NCBI RefSeq assembly: GCF_017352375.1
Contig: NZ_JAFEVR010000004.1
Coordinates: 1,426,001 to 1,490,000 of the forward strand
Length of the DNA stretch: 64,000 nt
Direction: 5' to 3'
From: Mycolicibacterium sp. S2-37
GTDB taxonomy: Bacteria; Actinomycetota; Actinomycetes; Mycobacteriales; Mycobacteriaceae
Of this stretch, positions 1-8,989 are shown in pieces; positions within the stretch are counted from its first letter, which is position 1, and every line of letters starts with the position of its first letter. The position numbers and the translations under genes are program-made. The notes under the pieces are model-generated. The model was not told where the DNA came from and did no database searches. It worked only from the letters and a program-made list of their open reading frames with translations.

Positions 1-770
1 TGTCCGACCGCGGCTACTTCATCTTCCTCGCGCTGTTGCCCTTCATCATGGGTGCGCTCTCGATGTCGGTGCCCGGCACGGTCGGCTTCGGCATCCCCAA
101 CCCGATGGGCGACGCCCCCAACGAACCCGGCCAGATCCTGGTCCTGCTCAACGTAGGCGCCATCTTCATGGGCACCGCCCTGACCATCCGCGATCTGATC
201 GGCGAACGCGCGATCTTCCTGCGTGAGCAGGCCGTAGGCCTGTCCACGACGGCGTATCTGCTGGCCAAGGTCTGCGTGTACTCGGTGTTCGCGATCGTGC
301 AGTCGACGATCGTCACCGCGATCACCATCGCAGGCAAGGGCACACCCACCCAGGGCGCGACGTTCCTCGGCAGTGCGACGCTCGAGCTGTTCGTCGGTAT
401 GGCCGCCACGACGGTCACCGCCGCCATGGTCGGCTTGGCCCTGTCGGCGCTGGCGCGCACCAGCGAGCAGATCATGCCGCTGCTCGTCGTGGCGATCATG
501 AGCCAGCTGGTGTTCTCCGGCGGCATGATCCCGGTGACCGACCGCATCGGGCTCGACCAGCTGTCCTGGATCACCCCGGCCCGCTGGGGTTTCGCCGCCT
601 CGGCCTCGACGGTCGACCTGATCAAGCTGGTGCCCGGCCCGCTGACTCCGAAGGATTCACACTGGGAGCACACCAGCGGCGCATGGCTCTTCGACATGGC
701 GATGTTGATCGTGCTGAGCGTGTTCTATGTCGGCTTCGTGCGCTGGAAGATCCGGCTCAAGAGCGGCTAA
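1..770 (+). CDS. ABC-2 type transporter permease, C-terminal part (5' end outside window)
   Basis: The reading frame is open from the first bases (codons start at position 3) to TAA at 768-770, so this is the last roughly 255 residues of a longer protein. It contains several hydrophobic spans, an ALTIRDLIGERAIF coupling-helix-like segment followed by REQAVGLS, and a final membrane span ending in a basic tail (RWKIRLKSG). This arrangement is typical of the membrane half of ABC-2 exporters in which ATPase and permease are fused, as in the mycobacterial FHA-ABC protein Rv1747. I infer that type of fusion but the ATPase and any FHA domains lie upstream of the window. The substrate cannot be told from this part. 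Confidence 0.8.
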   Translation, partial: SDRGYFIFLALLPFIMGALSMSVPGTVGFGIPNPMGDAPNEPGQILVLLNVGAIFMGTALTIRDLIGERAIFLREQAVGLSTTAYLLAKVCVYSVFAIVQSTIVTAITIAGKGTPTQGATFLGSATLELFVGMAATTVTAAMVGLALSALARTSEQIMPLLVVAIMSQLVFSGGMIPVTDRIGLDQLSWITPARWGFAASASTVDLIKLVPGPLTPKDSHWEHTSGAWLFDMAMLIVLSVFYVGFVRWKIRLKSG

Positions 771-911
771 CCGACCGGCAGCTGACGCTCAGATGAGCGG
801 ATGGCAAAGTTGTGCGCCTCCCCGAAAGCCCGCGGTAAGGTGAGCCTATCGAGTCGCTGACGTGGGAAGAGCGTCGGCCGCTATGGGAGAAGGGCCCGTA
901 GGGGTACCGAT

Positions 912-1850
912 ATGGCAACGGCAATACAGCACGCGAGCTGGACGACTACCGACCTGGGCGAAGCCTGCACCCGGCTGGAGACCGAGTTCGGAGCGCGGCT
1001 GCGGGTCGGCGAGTCCCGCGGTAACGCGAAGCGGTTGAGCGTCGACAAGCGGGGAACCGAGCAGTTCCAGTGCGGCACCGTCCGGCTGCCGACCCAGTTG
1101 CACTTCGACTGCGCCGACAACGACGTGATCATCGTCAACACCATGCAGGCGGGGATCATCGGCGGGATCGGCGGCCTGCACGATTTCGCCTACCGCCGCG
1201 GCGACGTCTTCCTGTCCAACTTCCCGGGCGCGCACTACCGCTGTCACACCGATCACACCGCGGCGCACATCGTCGTCCTTCCGACGAGATTCTTCCTCGA
1301 GGCGGTCGGCTCCTCTCCTGCGCTGCGGTTCCTGTCGGTGAACCCTGTCAGCGCAGACGCGACCAAGCGCTGGATGGAGACCGTCAACCACGTCGAGCAG
1401 ATCCTGCGCGACAAGGACGCCCAGACCGAGCTCTCGTTGGCCACCACCGCCAGAACGCTGGCCGCGCGGATCCTCGAGACCTTCCCGACCACCACCACAC
1501 CGGCGGTCACCCATCCCGGCCGGCTGATCCCGAACACATTGCGGCAGGCGATCGACTTCATGGAGGCCAATGCGCGGATCGACATCGGGGTCTGGGACAT
1601 CGCCCGCGCGGTGGACCTCACCCCGAGCGGTGTCGCCTACCTGTTCCGCCGCCATCTCGGCGTCACTCCGATGGCGCACCTGCGCCAGATCCGCCTGCGC
1701 AACGCCCATCAGGAGCTCGTCGACGGTGACCCCGCCGCGACGACGGTCGGCCGCGTCGCCGCCCGGTGGGGTTTCGCCCGACCCGGGTCGTTCGCCGCGC
1801 TGTACCGCACCTGCTACGCCCAGAGTCCGTACGCCACGTTGCGCGGGTGA
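912..1850 (+). CDS. AraC-family transcriptional regulator
   Basis: 312 residues, a usual size for AraC regulators with an N-terminal sensing domain. The first ~180 residues look like the cupin-type AraC binding domain (PF14525-like) and the last ~100 carry the double helix-turn-helix: a first helix pair around DIARAVDLTPSGVAYLFRRH, the conserved GVTPMAHLRQIRLRNAH linker, and a second motif ending in RVAARWGFARPGSFAALYR. The ATG at 912 is the first in frame. The gene is preceded by 141 bp of non-coding DNA and followed 16 bp later by a co-directional membrane protein gene. The target genes and ligand are unknown. Confidence 0.9.
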   Translation: MATAIQHASWTTTDLGEACTRLETEFGARLRVGESRGNAKRLSVDKRGTEQFQCGTVRLPTQLHFDCADNDVIIVNTMQAGIIGGIGGLHDFAYRRGDVFLSNFPGAHYRCHTDHTAAHIVVLPTRFFLEAVGSSPALRFLSVNPVSADATKRWMETVNHVEQILRDKDAQTELSLATTARTLAARILETFPTTTTPAVTHPGRLIPNTLRQAIDFMEANARIDIGVWDIARAVDLTPSGVAYLFRRHLGVTPMAHLRQIRLRNAHQELVDGDPAATTVGRVAARWGFARPGSFAALYRTCYAQSPYATLRG

Positions 1851-1866
1851 TCTGTAGGGTCGCACC

Positions 1867-2520
1867 GTGGCGCGCGCGTGGGATGTTGTTCGACGCGGTG
1901 TCGCCAGAAGCGTCTCGCAGGCCCCGGCCACCTTCGGCTGGCTGCTGGTACTGCTGGCCACGACGCGCGTGCAGCGCTCCGCAGGTCACGAGCGCGGTCA
2001 GCTGATCCGGAGCCAATCGACCAACCTGCACCATCTGTCCAACGAACCGACCCGCGTGCTGACCGCCAGCCTGTTCTGGCTGGACGGACGCCGATGGTGG
2101 CCCTACGTGCTGCCCTACATCACCGTCCTGGCACCGGCCGAACGGCGGCTGGGCACCTGGCGCTGGCTGGCGGTCGGGCTGGCCGCCCACGTCACCGGCA
2201 CCTACCTCGGACAGGGCTATCTGCGCTGGTCGATCGAGCGGGAGAAGGCCCCGCCGAAGCTGGCCGACGCCAGCGACGTCGGGGTGAGCTACTTCCTCCT
2301 CGGGGTCGCCGGGGTCCTGTCGGCCTACGTTCCGCAGCGCTACCGGTGGGCGTGCCGAGGCGCGGCCGTCACGGTGCTCACCACGAACGTCCTGGTGCGG
2401 CCCACATTCACCGAGGTCGGGCACCTGAGTGCCTACCTGACCGGTCTGGCGTTCGGTCCACTGGCACCGGATGCGGATCGCCGACCGTATCCGGGTACAC
2501 AGCGGCATGCGGACTACTGA
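1867..2520 (+). CDS. Rhomboid-like integral membrane protein
   Basis: 217 residues starting with GTG at 1867, 16 bp behind the AraC gene. At least five hydrophobic spans can be seen. The spacing of DVGVSYFLLGVAG and EVGHLSAYLTGLAFG recalls rhomboid TM4 (GxSG) and TM6 (HxxGxxxG). A serine in GVSY and a histidine in GHLS sit where the catalytic dyad would be, but the glycine after the serine is replaced by tyrosine. It therefore fits the actinobacterial rhomboid-like family, and protease activity is uncertain. Its end overlaps the start of the downstream hydrolase gene, so the two are probably co-transcribed. Confidence 0.7.
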   Translation: MARAWDVVRRGVARSVSQAPATFGWLLVLLATTRVQRSAGHERGQLIRSQSTNLHHLSNEPTRVLTASLFWLDGRRWWPYVLPYITVLAPAERRLGTWRWLAVGLAAHVTGTYLGQGYLRWSIEREKAPPKLADASDVGVSYFLLGVAGVLSAYVPQRYRWACRGAAVTVLTTNVLVRPTFTEVGHLSAYLTGLAFGPLAPDADRRPYPGTQRHADY

Positions 2521-3736
2521 CATCAGGTCGCTCGGCGAGGTCGCCGGCGAAGGTCTCAGCGTGCTCAACGACGTGGTGCACGGTATGCACACCGGCATCG
2601 CCGGCCGGGTGTTTGCGACGATCGGGCCGGTCGCGCGCCCCGTCGAGATGATCCACGACGCGATCGCCCACACCGTCTACGCCGCAGTGGGTCTGGCCGG
2701 CCAGCGGATACCGGACGCGGTCGGTGCGCTGGCCGCGGCGAGGGCGGGCACCGACACCGACGCCCCGCTCGACGAGAAGCCGGCGGTCGCCGAGGCGATC
2801 GCGGCGCTGAACGGCATCTACGGCGACGAGCTCGCCGAACGCGGCAATACGCTGGCTCATCCCATGGCGGTCCGCGTGAACGGCCGCCACATCGAGCTGA
2901 CTCCGCAGGCGGTCGCGGCGGCGTTCCCTGATGCGACGAACCGGATCGTGGTGTTCGTCCACGGACTGATGCAGACAGAGGCATCGTGGTGTCGGTCGCC
3001 GCGCGCTGAGGTGGATGCCGATCCGCGGCCGTACGGAGAGCGGCTGCACGACGACCTCGGATTCACGCCCGTATTCGTGCGCTACAACACCGGTCTGCAC
3101 ATCTCCACCAACGGCCACGATCTCGATGAGCTGCTCGCCGAACTGACCGCGGCCTGGCCGGTGCCGGTCGCCGACATCGCGCTGGTCGGGCATTCGATGG
3201 GCGGGCTGGTCGTGCGCAGCGCATGTCACTACGCGTCGGGGTACCAGCGGCGCTGGGCCACGTCGGTGCGGCAGGTGGTGTGTCTTGGCTCGCCGCATCT
3301 CGGGGCCGATCTGGAGAAGGGCGTCAACGCGGCGTCCTGGGCACTGGCACGTATGCGCGAGACCCGCGCGATCGCGCGCTTCCTGAACCTGCGCAGCGAC
3401 GGCATCAAGGATCTGCGCTACGGCGCGCTGTTGGACGAGGACTGGCGCGACGGGAACCCCGACGAGTTCCTCAAGGACCGTTGCGGCGAGGTCCCGTTCC
3501 TGCCCGACGCGTCATACCACTTCGTGGCGACGTCGGCCGCACCCCAGGCGATCGGCGCGGTGTTCGGCGACGTCCTGGTGCGGCCGTACAGCGCATCGGG
3601 TCGGGGAAAGACCCGGCGCATCCCGTTCGAGGAGTCCAACGGTCTGGTGATGGCCGGCCTGCACCACTTCGACCTGCTCAACCATCCCGAGATCTACGAC
3701 CGGCTGCGCCACTGGCTCGGCGCTACCTCAGGGTGA
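2507..3736 (+). CDS. Lipase-like alpha/beta hydrolase
   Basis: 409 residues from ATG 2507; an in-frame ATG at 2471 would lengthen it by 12 residues but overlap the rhomboid-like gene more. The ~130-residue N-terminal part has no motif I recognise. The hydrolase core begins at RIVVFVHGLMQTEASW, continues to the nucleophile elbow GHSMGGLVVRSA and ends with a histidine-bearing GLHHFDLLNHPEIYDRL. The oxyanion HG, catalytic Ser and His are thus present, as in PGAP1-like lipases and esterases. No signal peptide is visible. The gene overlaps the convergent transglutaminase-like gene by 14 bp. The substrate is unknown; lipid or ester hydrolysis is an inference from fold. Confidence 0.85.
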   Translation: MRTTDIRSLGEVAGEGLSVLNDVVHGMHTGIAGRVFATIGPVARPVEMIHDAIAHTVYAAVGLAGQRIPDAVGALAAARAGTDTDAPLDEKPAVAEAIAALNGIYGDELAERGNTLAHPMAVRVNGRHIELTPQAVAAAFPDATNRIVVFVHGLMQTEASWCRSPRAEVDADPRPYGERLHDDLGFTPVFVRYNTGLHISTNGHDLDELLAELTAAWPVPVADIALVGHSMGGLVVRSACHYASGYQRRWATSVRQVVCLGSPHLGADLEKGVNAASWALARMRETRAIARFLNLRSDGIKDLRYGALLDEDWRDGNPDEFLKDRCGEVPFLPDASYHFVATSAAPQAIGAVFGDVLVRPYSASGRGKTRRIPFEESNGLVMAGLHHFDLLNHPEIYDRLRHWLGATSG

Positions 3737-4541
3737 CGAGCTCCTGGACCGAGTCGCGCGGCAGGTCACCGTCGACGATCGCGGTGATGAGCATGTTCTT
3801 CAGGTCGATCTGGCCGCGATGGTTGTCGAGGAACGCGGTGTCGGCGGCGTCGCGGCCGGTGGCGATACGCAGCATCGACTGGCGGGGTGCCAGCAGCGTG
3901 GCGTCGACGACGCGCCACTGATCGTCCACGTAGGCCTCCGCGACGGCGTGGAAGTCCATCGGGTTGCAGCCGGGTGCGTACACCGACACCAGGCGGGCCG
4001 GGACGTTGACGGCGCGCAGCATGGCGACCACCAGATGCGCGTAGTCGCGGCACACGCCCGCTCCGGCGAGCAGGGTGTCCGCAGCGCCGTCGATGGGATC
4101 ACTCGAACCTGGCACGTAGTTCAGGCGGGTGCCGACCCATGAGGCGATCTTCTCGAGCAGGGTGGTCGTGTCGGCGAGGGCGCCGAATTCGGTTGCGGCG
4201 AAACCGAAGAACTTGTCGGCCTCGGCGTAGCGGCTGGGCCGCAGATACGTCGACAGGTCGATCTCCCGCACCGGCGGCGGGTCGGCCAGTCCGGTCACCG
4301 TCGCCTGATAGGTCGCCTTCACGAACCCCTCGGCGGCGTCGAACTTGTGGATGCGCGTGCCGTGTTCGCCGATGATCTCGTGCGGAGTGACGAGCTTGCC
4401 GTCGTGGAGGAAGGTGAGCTTCTCCTCGACCTCGGCACCCGGCTGGGGTGCGAGGGCGATCTGGAACTCGAGCGTGGTGGGTGCGGTGACCTCCACGTCG
4501 AGTTCACACCCGACCGTGCGGATCATCGTGTCGATGGGCAT
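3723..4541 (-). CDS. Transglutaminase-like (papain fold) protein
   Basis: 272 residues if started at the ATG at 4541 (MPIDTMIRT); an upstream ATG at 4613 would add 24 unconserved-looking residues. The N-terminal ~100 residues are a beta-rich domain usual in bacterial transglutaminase-like proteins. The catalytic core shows Cys in GAGVCRDYAHL, His in PMDFHAVAEAYV and Asp in WRVVDATLLAPR, the ordered Cys-His-Asp triad of the family. No signal peptide is apparent, so a cytoplasmic protease or amidase-like role is likely. The real substrate of such proteins is generally unknown. It is convergent with the lipase-like gene and separated by 240 bp from the divergent surface-protein gene. Confidence 0.88.
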   Translation of the reverse strand: MPIDTMIRTVGCELDVEVTAPTTLEFQIALAPQPGAEVEEKLTFLHDGKLVTPHEIIGEHGTRIHKFDAAEGFVKATYQATVTGLADPPPVREIDLSTYLRPSRYAEADKFFGFAATEFGALADTTTLLEKIASWVGTRLNYVPGSSDPIDGAADTLLAGAGVCRDYAHLVVAMLRAVNVPARLVSVYAPGCNPMDFHAVAEAYVDDQWRVVDATLLAPRQSMLRIATGRDAADTAFLDNHRGQIDLKNMLITAIVDGDLPRDSVQELVTLR

Positions 4542-4781
4542 CGGGCCAGTGTCCTCTCGAATCGGCGGAGGCGCAGCACGGGGGTCCGCGCCCGTTGTCC
4601 GAGGGAAGTTCACATTCCATTAGCGATCGCGTCTCGGTCAGTGCGCATCCGGCTGGGAAAGTACCGACGGCTGGACCGACTGGTCCGGGTGATGGCGTAG
4701 TGAAGTCCAGTGACGCAACAACATTCGCAGTGAAGACATCGCTGCAGCCGCCCACCCCGCTGCGCGACTGGAGACCCGACC

Positions 4782-7430
4782 GTGAACCCTTCTCTGCTCT
4801 GTCAGCCCGCTGCCCGGTCAACGGAGACGCGTGGCGGTGGTTACGCCAGGTACATCGGCCGGGTGGGGACGCTTGCCGTGGCGCTGGGTGTCGGTGCGGC
4901 CGTGGCCACCGGGCTGGGCGCCGCTGTGGCCCACGCGGAGCCGTCGATCTCGTCGGAGTCGTCGAACGACAGCGGCACGTCCTCGTCGCCGGAGCGCGGT
5001 TCGAGCTCGCCGGGCGCTGCGGATTCACCGTCGGGGGTGTCCCGACAACGCCGCTCCGAGAGCGCCGCCCTGTCGGGTGCGGACGCTGACGGTGGCGGCG
5101 CACGCACCGAATCCGATGCGGCCGGCGGAACGGATCTCGACGGCGATGAAGAGCCCGCCGAGCGAGCCGCGGTGTCTCGGTCCGGGTCCGCTGCCGGAAG
5201 GGACGTTCCGGCCGGAGACCGGCAGCCGGCAACAGTGGTCGCGGAGTCGACGCTCGAAGCCGGAGCGTCCGCCCAGCGCAGGCTTTCCGGACGCGCTCAA
5301 CACGCCGCTGCTGCATCGGTGGTGGTCGACACCAGGGATGCCCGGCTGACGGAAGACGCGGATGTTCGTGGCCAGGATGTACTGACGCCGGCGGTGCCCA
5401 GCGCGGTGGTCATGCGATCGACGACTCCGGCACGACCGGTTGCCGCCAGAGCGGCGACGGTGACCGCTGCGATGTCGGCGCCGTTCGCTACGCCGGCTCC
5501 CGGTAATCCGATCCGGCCGCTGACGCCCTGGGCGATGGTCGAGTTGGTCGGTCGTGAGATCCAGCGGAGCTTCGTCAATCGCCGCCCGGAGGTCTTTGAT
5601 CAAGAGGTCACCCTGCACGTCGAAGATGCTGCCGGGTCAAGCATTCCGATCTCCTTCGACGCATACGACCCCGACGGTGACCTGTTGGCGTACGGGGTTC
5701 CGGTCAGCCGCGGCCTCGGCGGCCCGGCTCACGGGAGGGTGTCCGTCGACCAAGCCAACGGGACGTTCGTCTACACCCCCGACCCGGATTTCGGCGCGAC
5801 CGGCGGCACCGACTGGTTCGCCGTCACGGCCTTCGACGATATCGGCGGAGTCCACTCCGGCGGACCGTTCAGCCGGTTCACCCGCGGGCTACAGAACACG
5901 GCGCTGGTCACTGTCCGGGTGCCGGCCCGCATCCGCGACACCCCGGTGATCCCCACCCCCGCCCCGCCGACCCCGCCCAACGAGGAGCCCCCCGCGACCG
6001 GGCAGTTCACGATCGACACCACCGATGCGGCCACCGGAACCTTGACCGGATCGATCGCGGTTCCCGGGGCCGGAAGCAGGACGCTGACTTTCAGCGCACC
6101 GGCCGAAACCGACAGGGGCGCGGTGACGATCGACGCGGCCACCGGCCGTTTCACCTACCGCCCCACCGACGCCGCTCGGCACGCCGCCGCTGCAACCGGC
6201 GCCACCGAAGCCCGGCGGGACACCTTCGCCGTGACCGTCACCGACAGCGAAGGCCGCACCACCACGGTGCCGGTGACCGTGCAGATCACCCCCGCCAACA
6301 CGCCACCCGAGGGCTCATACGAGGTGGAGACGACCGACGCGGGCACGGGCGCCGTGACCGGCACGGTCACGGGCATCGATGCCGACCTCGACACCCTGGC
6401 ATACAGCGCCCCGGCCGACACCGGCAGAGGCACCGTGGAAATCAACACTGCCACCGGCAGATTCGTCTACACCCCCACCGACGCCGCCCGGCACGCCGCG
6501 GCCGCATCCGGCGGTGCCTCCGACGATCGCTGGGACACGTTCACCGTGACCATCAACGACGGTCACGGCGGCACCACTTCCGTGCCGGTCATGGTGGACA
6601 TCAGCCCCACCAACGTCCCACCCGCCGCCGAGTACAGCGTCGGAGAGCCCGATCAGGACACCGGAGCGGTCAGCGGCACGATCATCGTGACCGACGAGGA
6701 CGGTGACACCGTCACGTTCAACGGCCCGGTGTCGACGGCCAACGGCGTAGTGACGATCGACCCGGTCACCGGCGCATTCACCTACACGCCCACCGAGGAG
6801 GCCCGCCGCGCCGTCGCCGGGAACGGCGACTACAGCGGGGGTACCGGCTTGCAAACCATCACCCTCACCGAGGACTCGCAGATCACCCAGGGCACCTTCG
6901 GTGGCCCGAGCCGTGGCCTGACTCACATCGATCAGCTCACCGAGAGCGATGCTGATCGGAATTATGTGGCCACCTTCTTCACGGCGGCCGAAAGCCAGAC
7001 GTACTACTTCGGGCAGACCGGCGCACCGGTCGACACGGTGATCATCCTGTACGACGGAGTGTTCAATCCGGAATCGCCCGCAACCAATGCCATCACGATC
7101 AACGACGACACACCGGCGGGCAATCACGCATTCGTCGGCGCCATAGTCGAGCCGGGCGGATGCGGAACGACAAGCTACTGCCCGCAGGTTCAGGTGGAGC
7201 TCACGGCAGGACAGGTGATTTCCCTGGTGGTCACGACCTTCTCGCAGAACCAGCCACTGGGGCTCCCGCAGAGCTTCTACGCGAACGGCGCGGGCGGTTT
7301 CTCCACGGTCTCCCCCGCCGACACCTTCGACGTCACCGTCGACGACGGCCACGGTGGCGTCACGACCATCACCGTCACCGTGCCCATCGACCCGCTGCCG
7401 ACCGAGGCACGGAGGTCAACGCAGCTGTAG
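4782..7430 (+). CDS. Large secreted protein with tandem VCBS/cadherin-like repeats
   Basis: 882 residues from GTG 4782, preceded by a GGAG element. A signal sequence ends near AAVAHAEP (about residue 50); its RYIGRVGTLAVALGVGAAVA core resembles those of many mycobacterial surface repeat proteins. Residues ~55-260 are a low-complexity Ser/Gly/Ala/Arg stretch. After it come about four beta-sandwich repeats of 95-105 residues sharing DxxTGxxTG, ATGRFxYxPTDAARHAAAA and DTFxVTVxDGHGGTT motifs, two of them nearly identical in layout. The last repeat is interrupted by a ~157-residue unrelated segment (6843-7313). No sortase signal, C-terminal transmembrane span or RTX nonapeptides were seen. A cell-surface or adhesive role is an inference. 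Export could follow the general secretion pathway. Confidence 0.85.
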   Translation: MNPSLLCQPAARSTETRGGGYARYIGRVGTLAVALGVGAAVATGLGAAVAHAEPSISSESSNDSGTSSSPERGSSSPGAADSPSGVSRQRRSESAALSGADADGGGARTESDAAGGTDLDGDEEPAERAAVSRSGSAAGRDVPAGDRQPATVVAESTLEAGASAQRRLSGRAQHAAAASVVVDTRDARLTEDADVRGQDVLTPAVPSAVVMRSTTPARPVAARAATVTAAMSAPFATPAPGNPIRPLTPWAMVELVGREIQRSFVNRRPEVFDQEVTLHVEDAAGSSIPISFDAYDPDGDLLAYGVPVSRGLGGPAHGRVSVDQANGTFVYTPDPDFGATGGTDWFAVTAFDDIGGVHSGGPFSRFTRGLQNTALVTVRVPARIRDTPVIPTPAPPTPPNEEPPATGQFTIDTTDAATGTLTGSIAVPGAGSRTLTFSAPAETDRGAVTIDAATGRFTYRPTDAARHAAAATGATEARRDTFAVTVTDSEGRTTTVPVTVQITPANTPPEGSYEVETTDAGTGAVTGTVTGIDADLDTLAYSAPADTGRGTVEINTATGRFVYTPTDAARHAAAASGGASDDRWDTFTVTINDGHGGTTSVPVMVDISPTNVPPAAEYSVGEPDQDTGAVSGTIIVTDEDGDTVTFNGPVSTANGVVTIDPVTGAFTYTPTEEARRAVAGNGDYSGGTGLQTITLTEDSQITQGTFGGPSRGLTHIDQLTESDADRNYVATFFTAAESQTYYFGQTGAPVDTVIILYDGVFNPESPATNAITINDDTPAGNHAFVGAIVEPGGCGTTSYCPQVQVELTAGQVISLVVTTFSQNQPLGLPQSFYANGAGGFSTVSPADTFDVTVDDGHGGVTTITVTVPIDPLPTEARRSTQL
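6000..7412 (+). repeat. Tandem protein repeats within the surface protein gene
   Basis: Three clear repeat units are coded here: about 6000-6308, 6309-6623 and 6624-7412. Units 1 and 2 share the layout TGxxTGxx, RGxVxIxxATGRFxYxPTDAARHAAAA, DTFxVT and PVxVxI. Unit 3 has the same first half (to EEARRAV) and second half (from PADTFDV) but they are separated by an extra segment. A more diverged unit precedes them at about 5606-5925. Confidence 0.8.
6843..7313 (+). other. Domain inserted inside the last repeat unit
   Basis: Reading the last repeat against the two before it, the loop that joins YxPTDAARHAAAASGG to DTFTVT is expanded from ~10 to ~165 residues. The inserted stretch (about residues 688-844) is rich in Thr, Gln and aromatic residues, contains two cysteines in GGCGTTSYCPQ that could pair, and reads like an independent beta-sandwich. 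I do not recognise it; it recalls carbohydrate-binding or pre-peptidase C-terminal domains in composition only. Confidence 0.65.
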
Positions 7431-7485
7431 CCGGCGTGCGCTGGGCGCAGCGCGGGTCCGTTGTTGTCGTACCCCGGTGGCATAC

Positions 7486-7501
7486 TCGAACGCATGTTCG
7501 A
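7486..7501 (+). promoter_or_regulatory. SOS box (LexA operator) overlapping the 13E12 gene start
   Basis: TCGAAC-GCAT-GTTCGA is a perfect inverted repeat matching the mycobacterial LexA consensus. A -10-like CATACT lies at 7481-7486 and ends 7 nt before the ATG at 7494, so the mRNA is probably leaderless and the operator covers both the transcription start and the start codon. Confidence 0.85.
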
Positions 7502-8978
7502 TCAAGCATCCGGCTTGGGCCACCCGATGCTCGACGAGCTTTTCGAGCGGCGCTGCCCGACTGTGACGCCGGAGGCGGCGGCCCTGATCGAACGAGTGGC
7601 GGTCGCCGCCCGCCGCGAGAACCGCGATGCCGCCGCGCGGCTGGCCGCGATCGCAGGGTTGTTCGCTCTCAGGTTGAGTCGCTGTTCGGAAACCGAGTAC
7701 TGGGCCGTCGACACCATGGATGCCGTTGCCGCTGAAGTCGCGGCAGCTCTGAACATCAGTCATGCCCTGGCATGTGCGCAGGTTCGCCTGGCGCGTGCGC
7801 TACGCGAGCAGCTCCCACAGGTTGGCGCGGTGTTCGCGGCCGGCGACATCGACGCCCGCCTGTTTGCAGACCTCGTGCACCGCACGGGACTGATCGTCGA
7901 TCCCGAGATCCTCGCGCGGGTAGATGGTCAACTCGCCGCCAGCACTGCACGTTTGACTCCGCTGAGCCGTGGTCGACTCGCGCGCTACGTCGACCGCATT
8001 ATCGCGCGCGTCGACCCCGACGCGGTGCGTCGACGCAAGGACTCCGCTCAACGCAGAGAGGTGTGGATCACCGACCGCCTGGACGGCATGAGCGATTTCG
8101 GCGGCTCGCTGTTCACCACCACCGCACACGCTCTCGATCAGCGCCTGGATCACCTGTCTGCCACCGTCTGCGACGCCGATCCGCGCACCAAAGATCAGCG
8201 ACGCGCCGATGCGATGGACGCTCTGATCGCCAAAGCCGACCGGATCCCCTGCCAGTGCGGTGACCCCGAATGCGCTGCAGCCGAGGCGATCGCCAGTCCG
8301 GTAGTACTGAACGTCATCACCGATCCGTCTGTCGGCGAAGGAGTACTGCTCGGCGCCGACGGGCTGCTGCCCGCCGAACTGGTCGCCACACTCGCCACCG
8401 GCGCCAAGCATCGCCCGCTTATTCCGCCGGTCGATCGCGAACCGGACCCGAACTATGCTCCAAGTCGAACGCTCGCGCGATTCGTGCGCTGCCGCGACCT
8501 GACATGCCGCTTCCCCGGTTGCGAGCGACCCGCCATGCACACGGACCTCGACCACACCGTCGCTCACGCGGACGGCGGTCCCACGGCAGCCTCAAACCTG
8601 GCCTGCCTGTGCCGAACTCACCACCTTCTGAAGACATTCGGTGGGTGGCGTGACGTGCAGTTGCGCGATGGGACGCTCATCTGGGTAGGCCCCGCCGGCG
8701 ACACCTACGTCACGACTCCCGGCTCCGCTCTACTGTTCCCCGCGCTGTGCACACCCACACCAGCCGTCTCCGCCGGCGAATCCCGCGACCACCGCGGTCG
8801 TCGCACCGCCAACATGCCCGTTCGCCGCCGCACTCGCGACCAGAATCGTGCGAGCCGAATCGCCGCTGAACGCGCCCACAATCAGCAGATGCGGCAGAGT
8901 CACCGCCGCCGCCGCGGCGAGGACCACCACCTGACTGCGACCACGTCTCCGGATCCCGATGATCCGCCGCCCTTCTGA
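7494..8978 (+). CDS. 13E12-repeat family protein, DUF222 plus HNH nuclease domain
   Basis: 494 residues from ATG 7494, the start placed inside the SOS box. Residues ~1-300 are the DUF222 helical region typical of the 13E12 REP family. The HNH domain follows near residue 340: paired cysteines in LTCRFPGCERPA, then HTDLDHTVAHADGGPT and NLACLCRTHHLLKT, which give the zinc-type cysteines and the catalytic His-Asn-His. The C-terminal ~70 residues are basic and low in complexity. In M. tuberculosis several members of this family are LexA-regulated. Their function is unproven; nuclease activity is inferred from the intact HNH motif. It is convergent with the SnoaL-like gene, 11 bp away. Confidence 0.9.
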   Translation: MFDQASGLGHPMLDELFERRCPTVTPEAAALIERVAVAARRENRDAAARLAAIAGLFALRLSRCSETEYWAVDTMDAVAAEVAAALNISHALACAQVRLARALREQLPQVGAVFAAGDIDARLFADLVHRTGLIVDPEILARVDGQLAASTARLTPLSRGRLARYVDRIIARVDPDAVRRRKDSAQRREVWITDRLDGMSDFGGSLFTTTAHALDQRLDHLSATVCDADPRTKDQRRADAMDALIAKADRIPCQCGDPECAAAEAIASPVVLNVITDPSVGEGVLLGADGLLPAELVATLATGAKHRPLIPPVDREPDPNYAPSRTLARFVRCRDLTCRFPGCERPAMHTDLDHTVAHADGGPTAASNLACLCRTHHLLKTFGGWRDVQLRDGTLIWVGPAGDTYVTTPGSALLFPALCTPTPAVSAGESRDHRGRRTANMPVRRRTRDQNRASRIAAERAHNQQMRQSHRRRRGEDHHLTATTSPDPDDPPPF

Positions 8979-8989
8979 AGTGGTGAGGC

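Noticed and set aside
4504-5316. 270-residue minus-strand frame near the start of the surface protein
   Set aside because: Covers the signal peptide region antisense and is arginine/proline-rich; no homology pattern.
6315-7352. 345-residue minus-strand frame within the surface protein gene
   Set aside because: It mirrors the repeats of the opposite strand and has no start signal.
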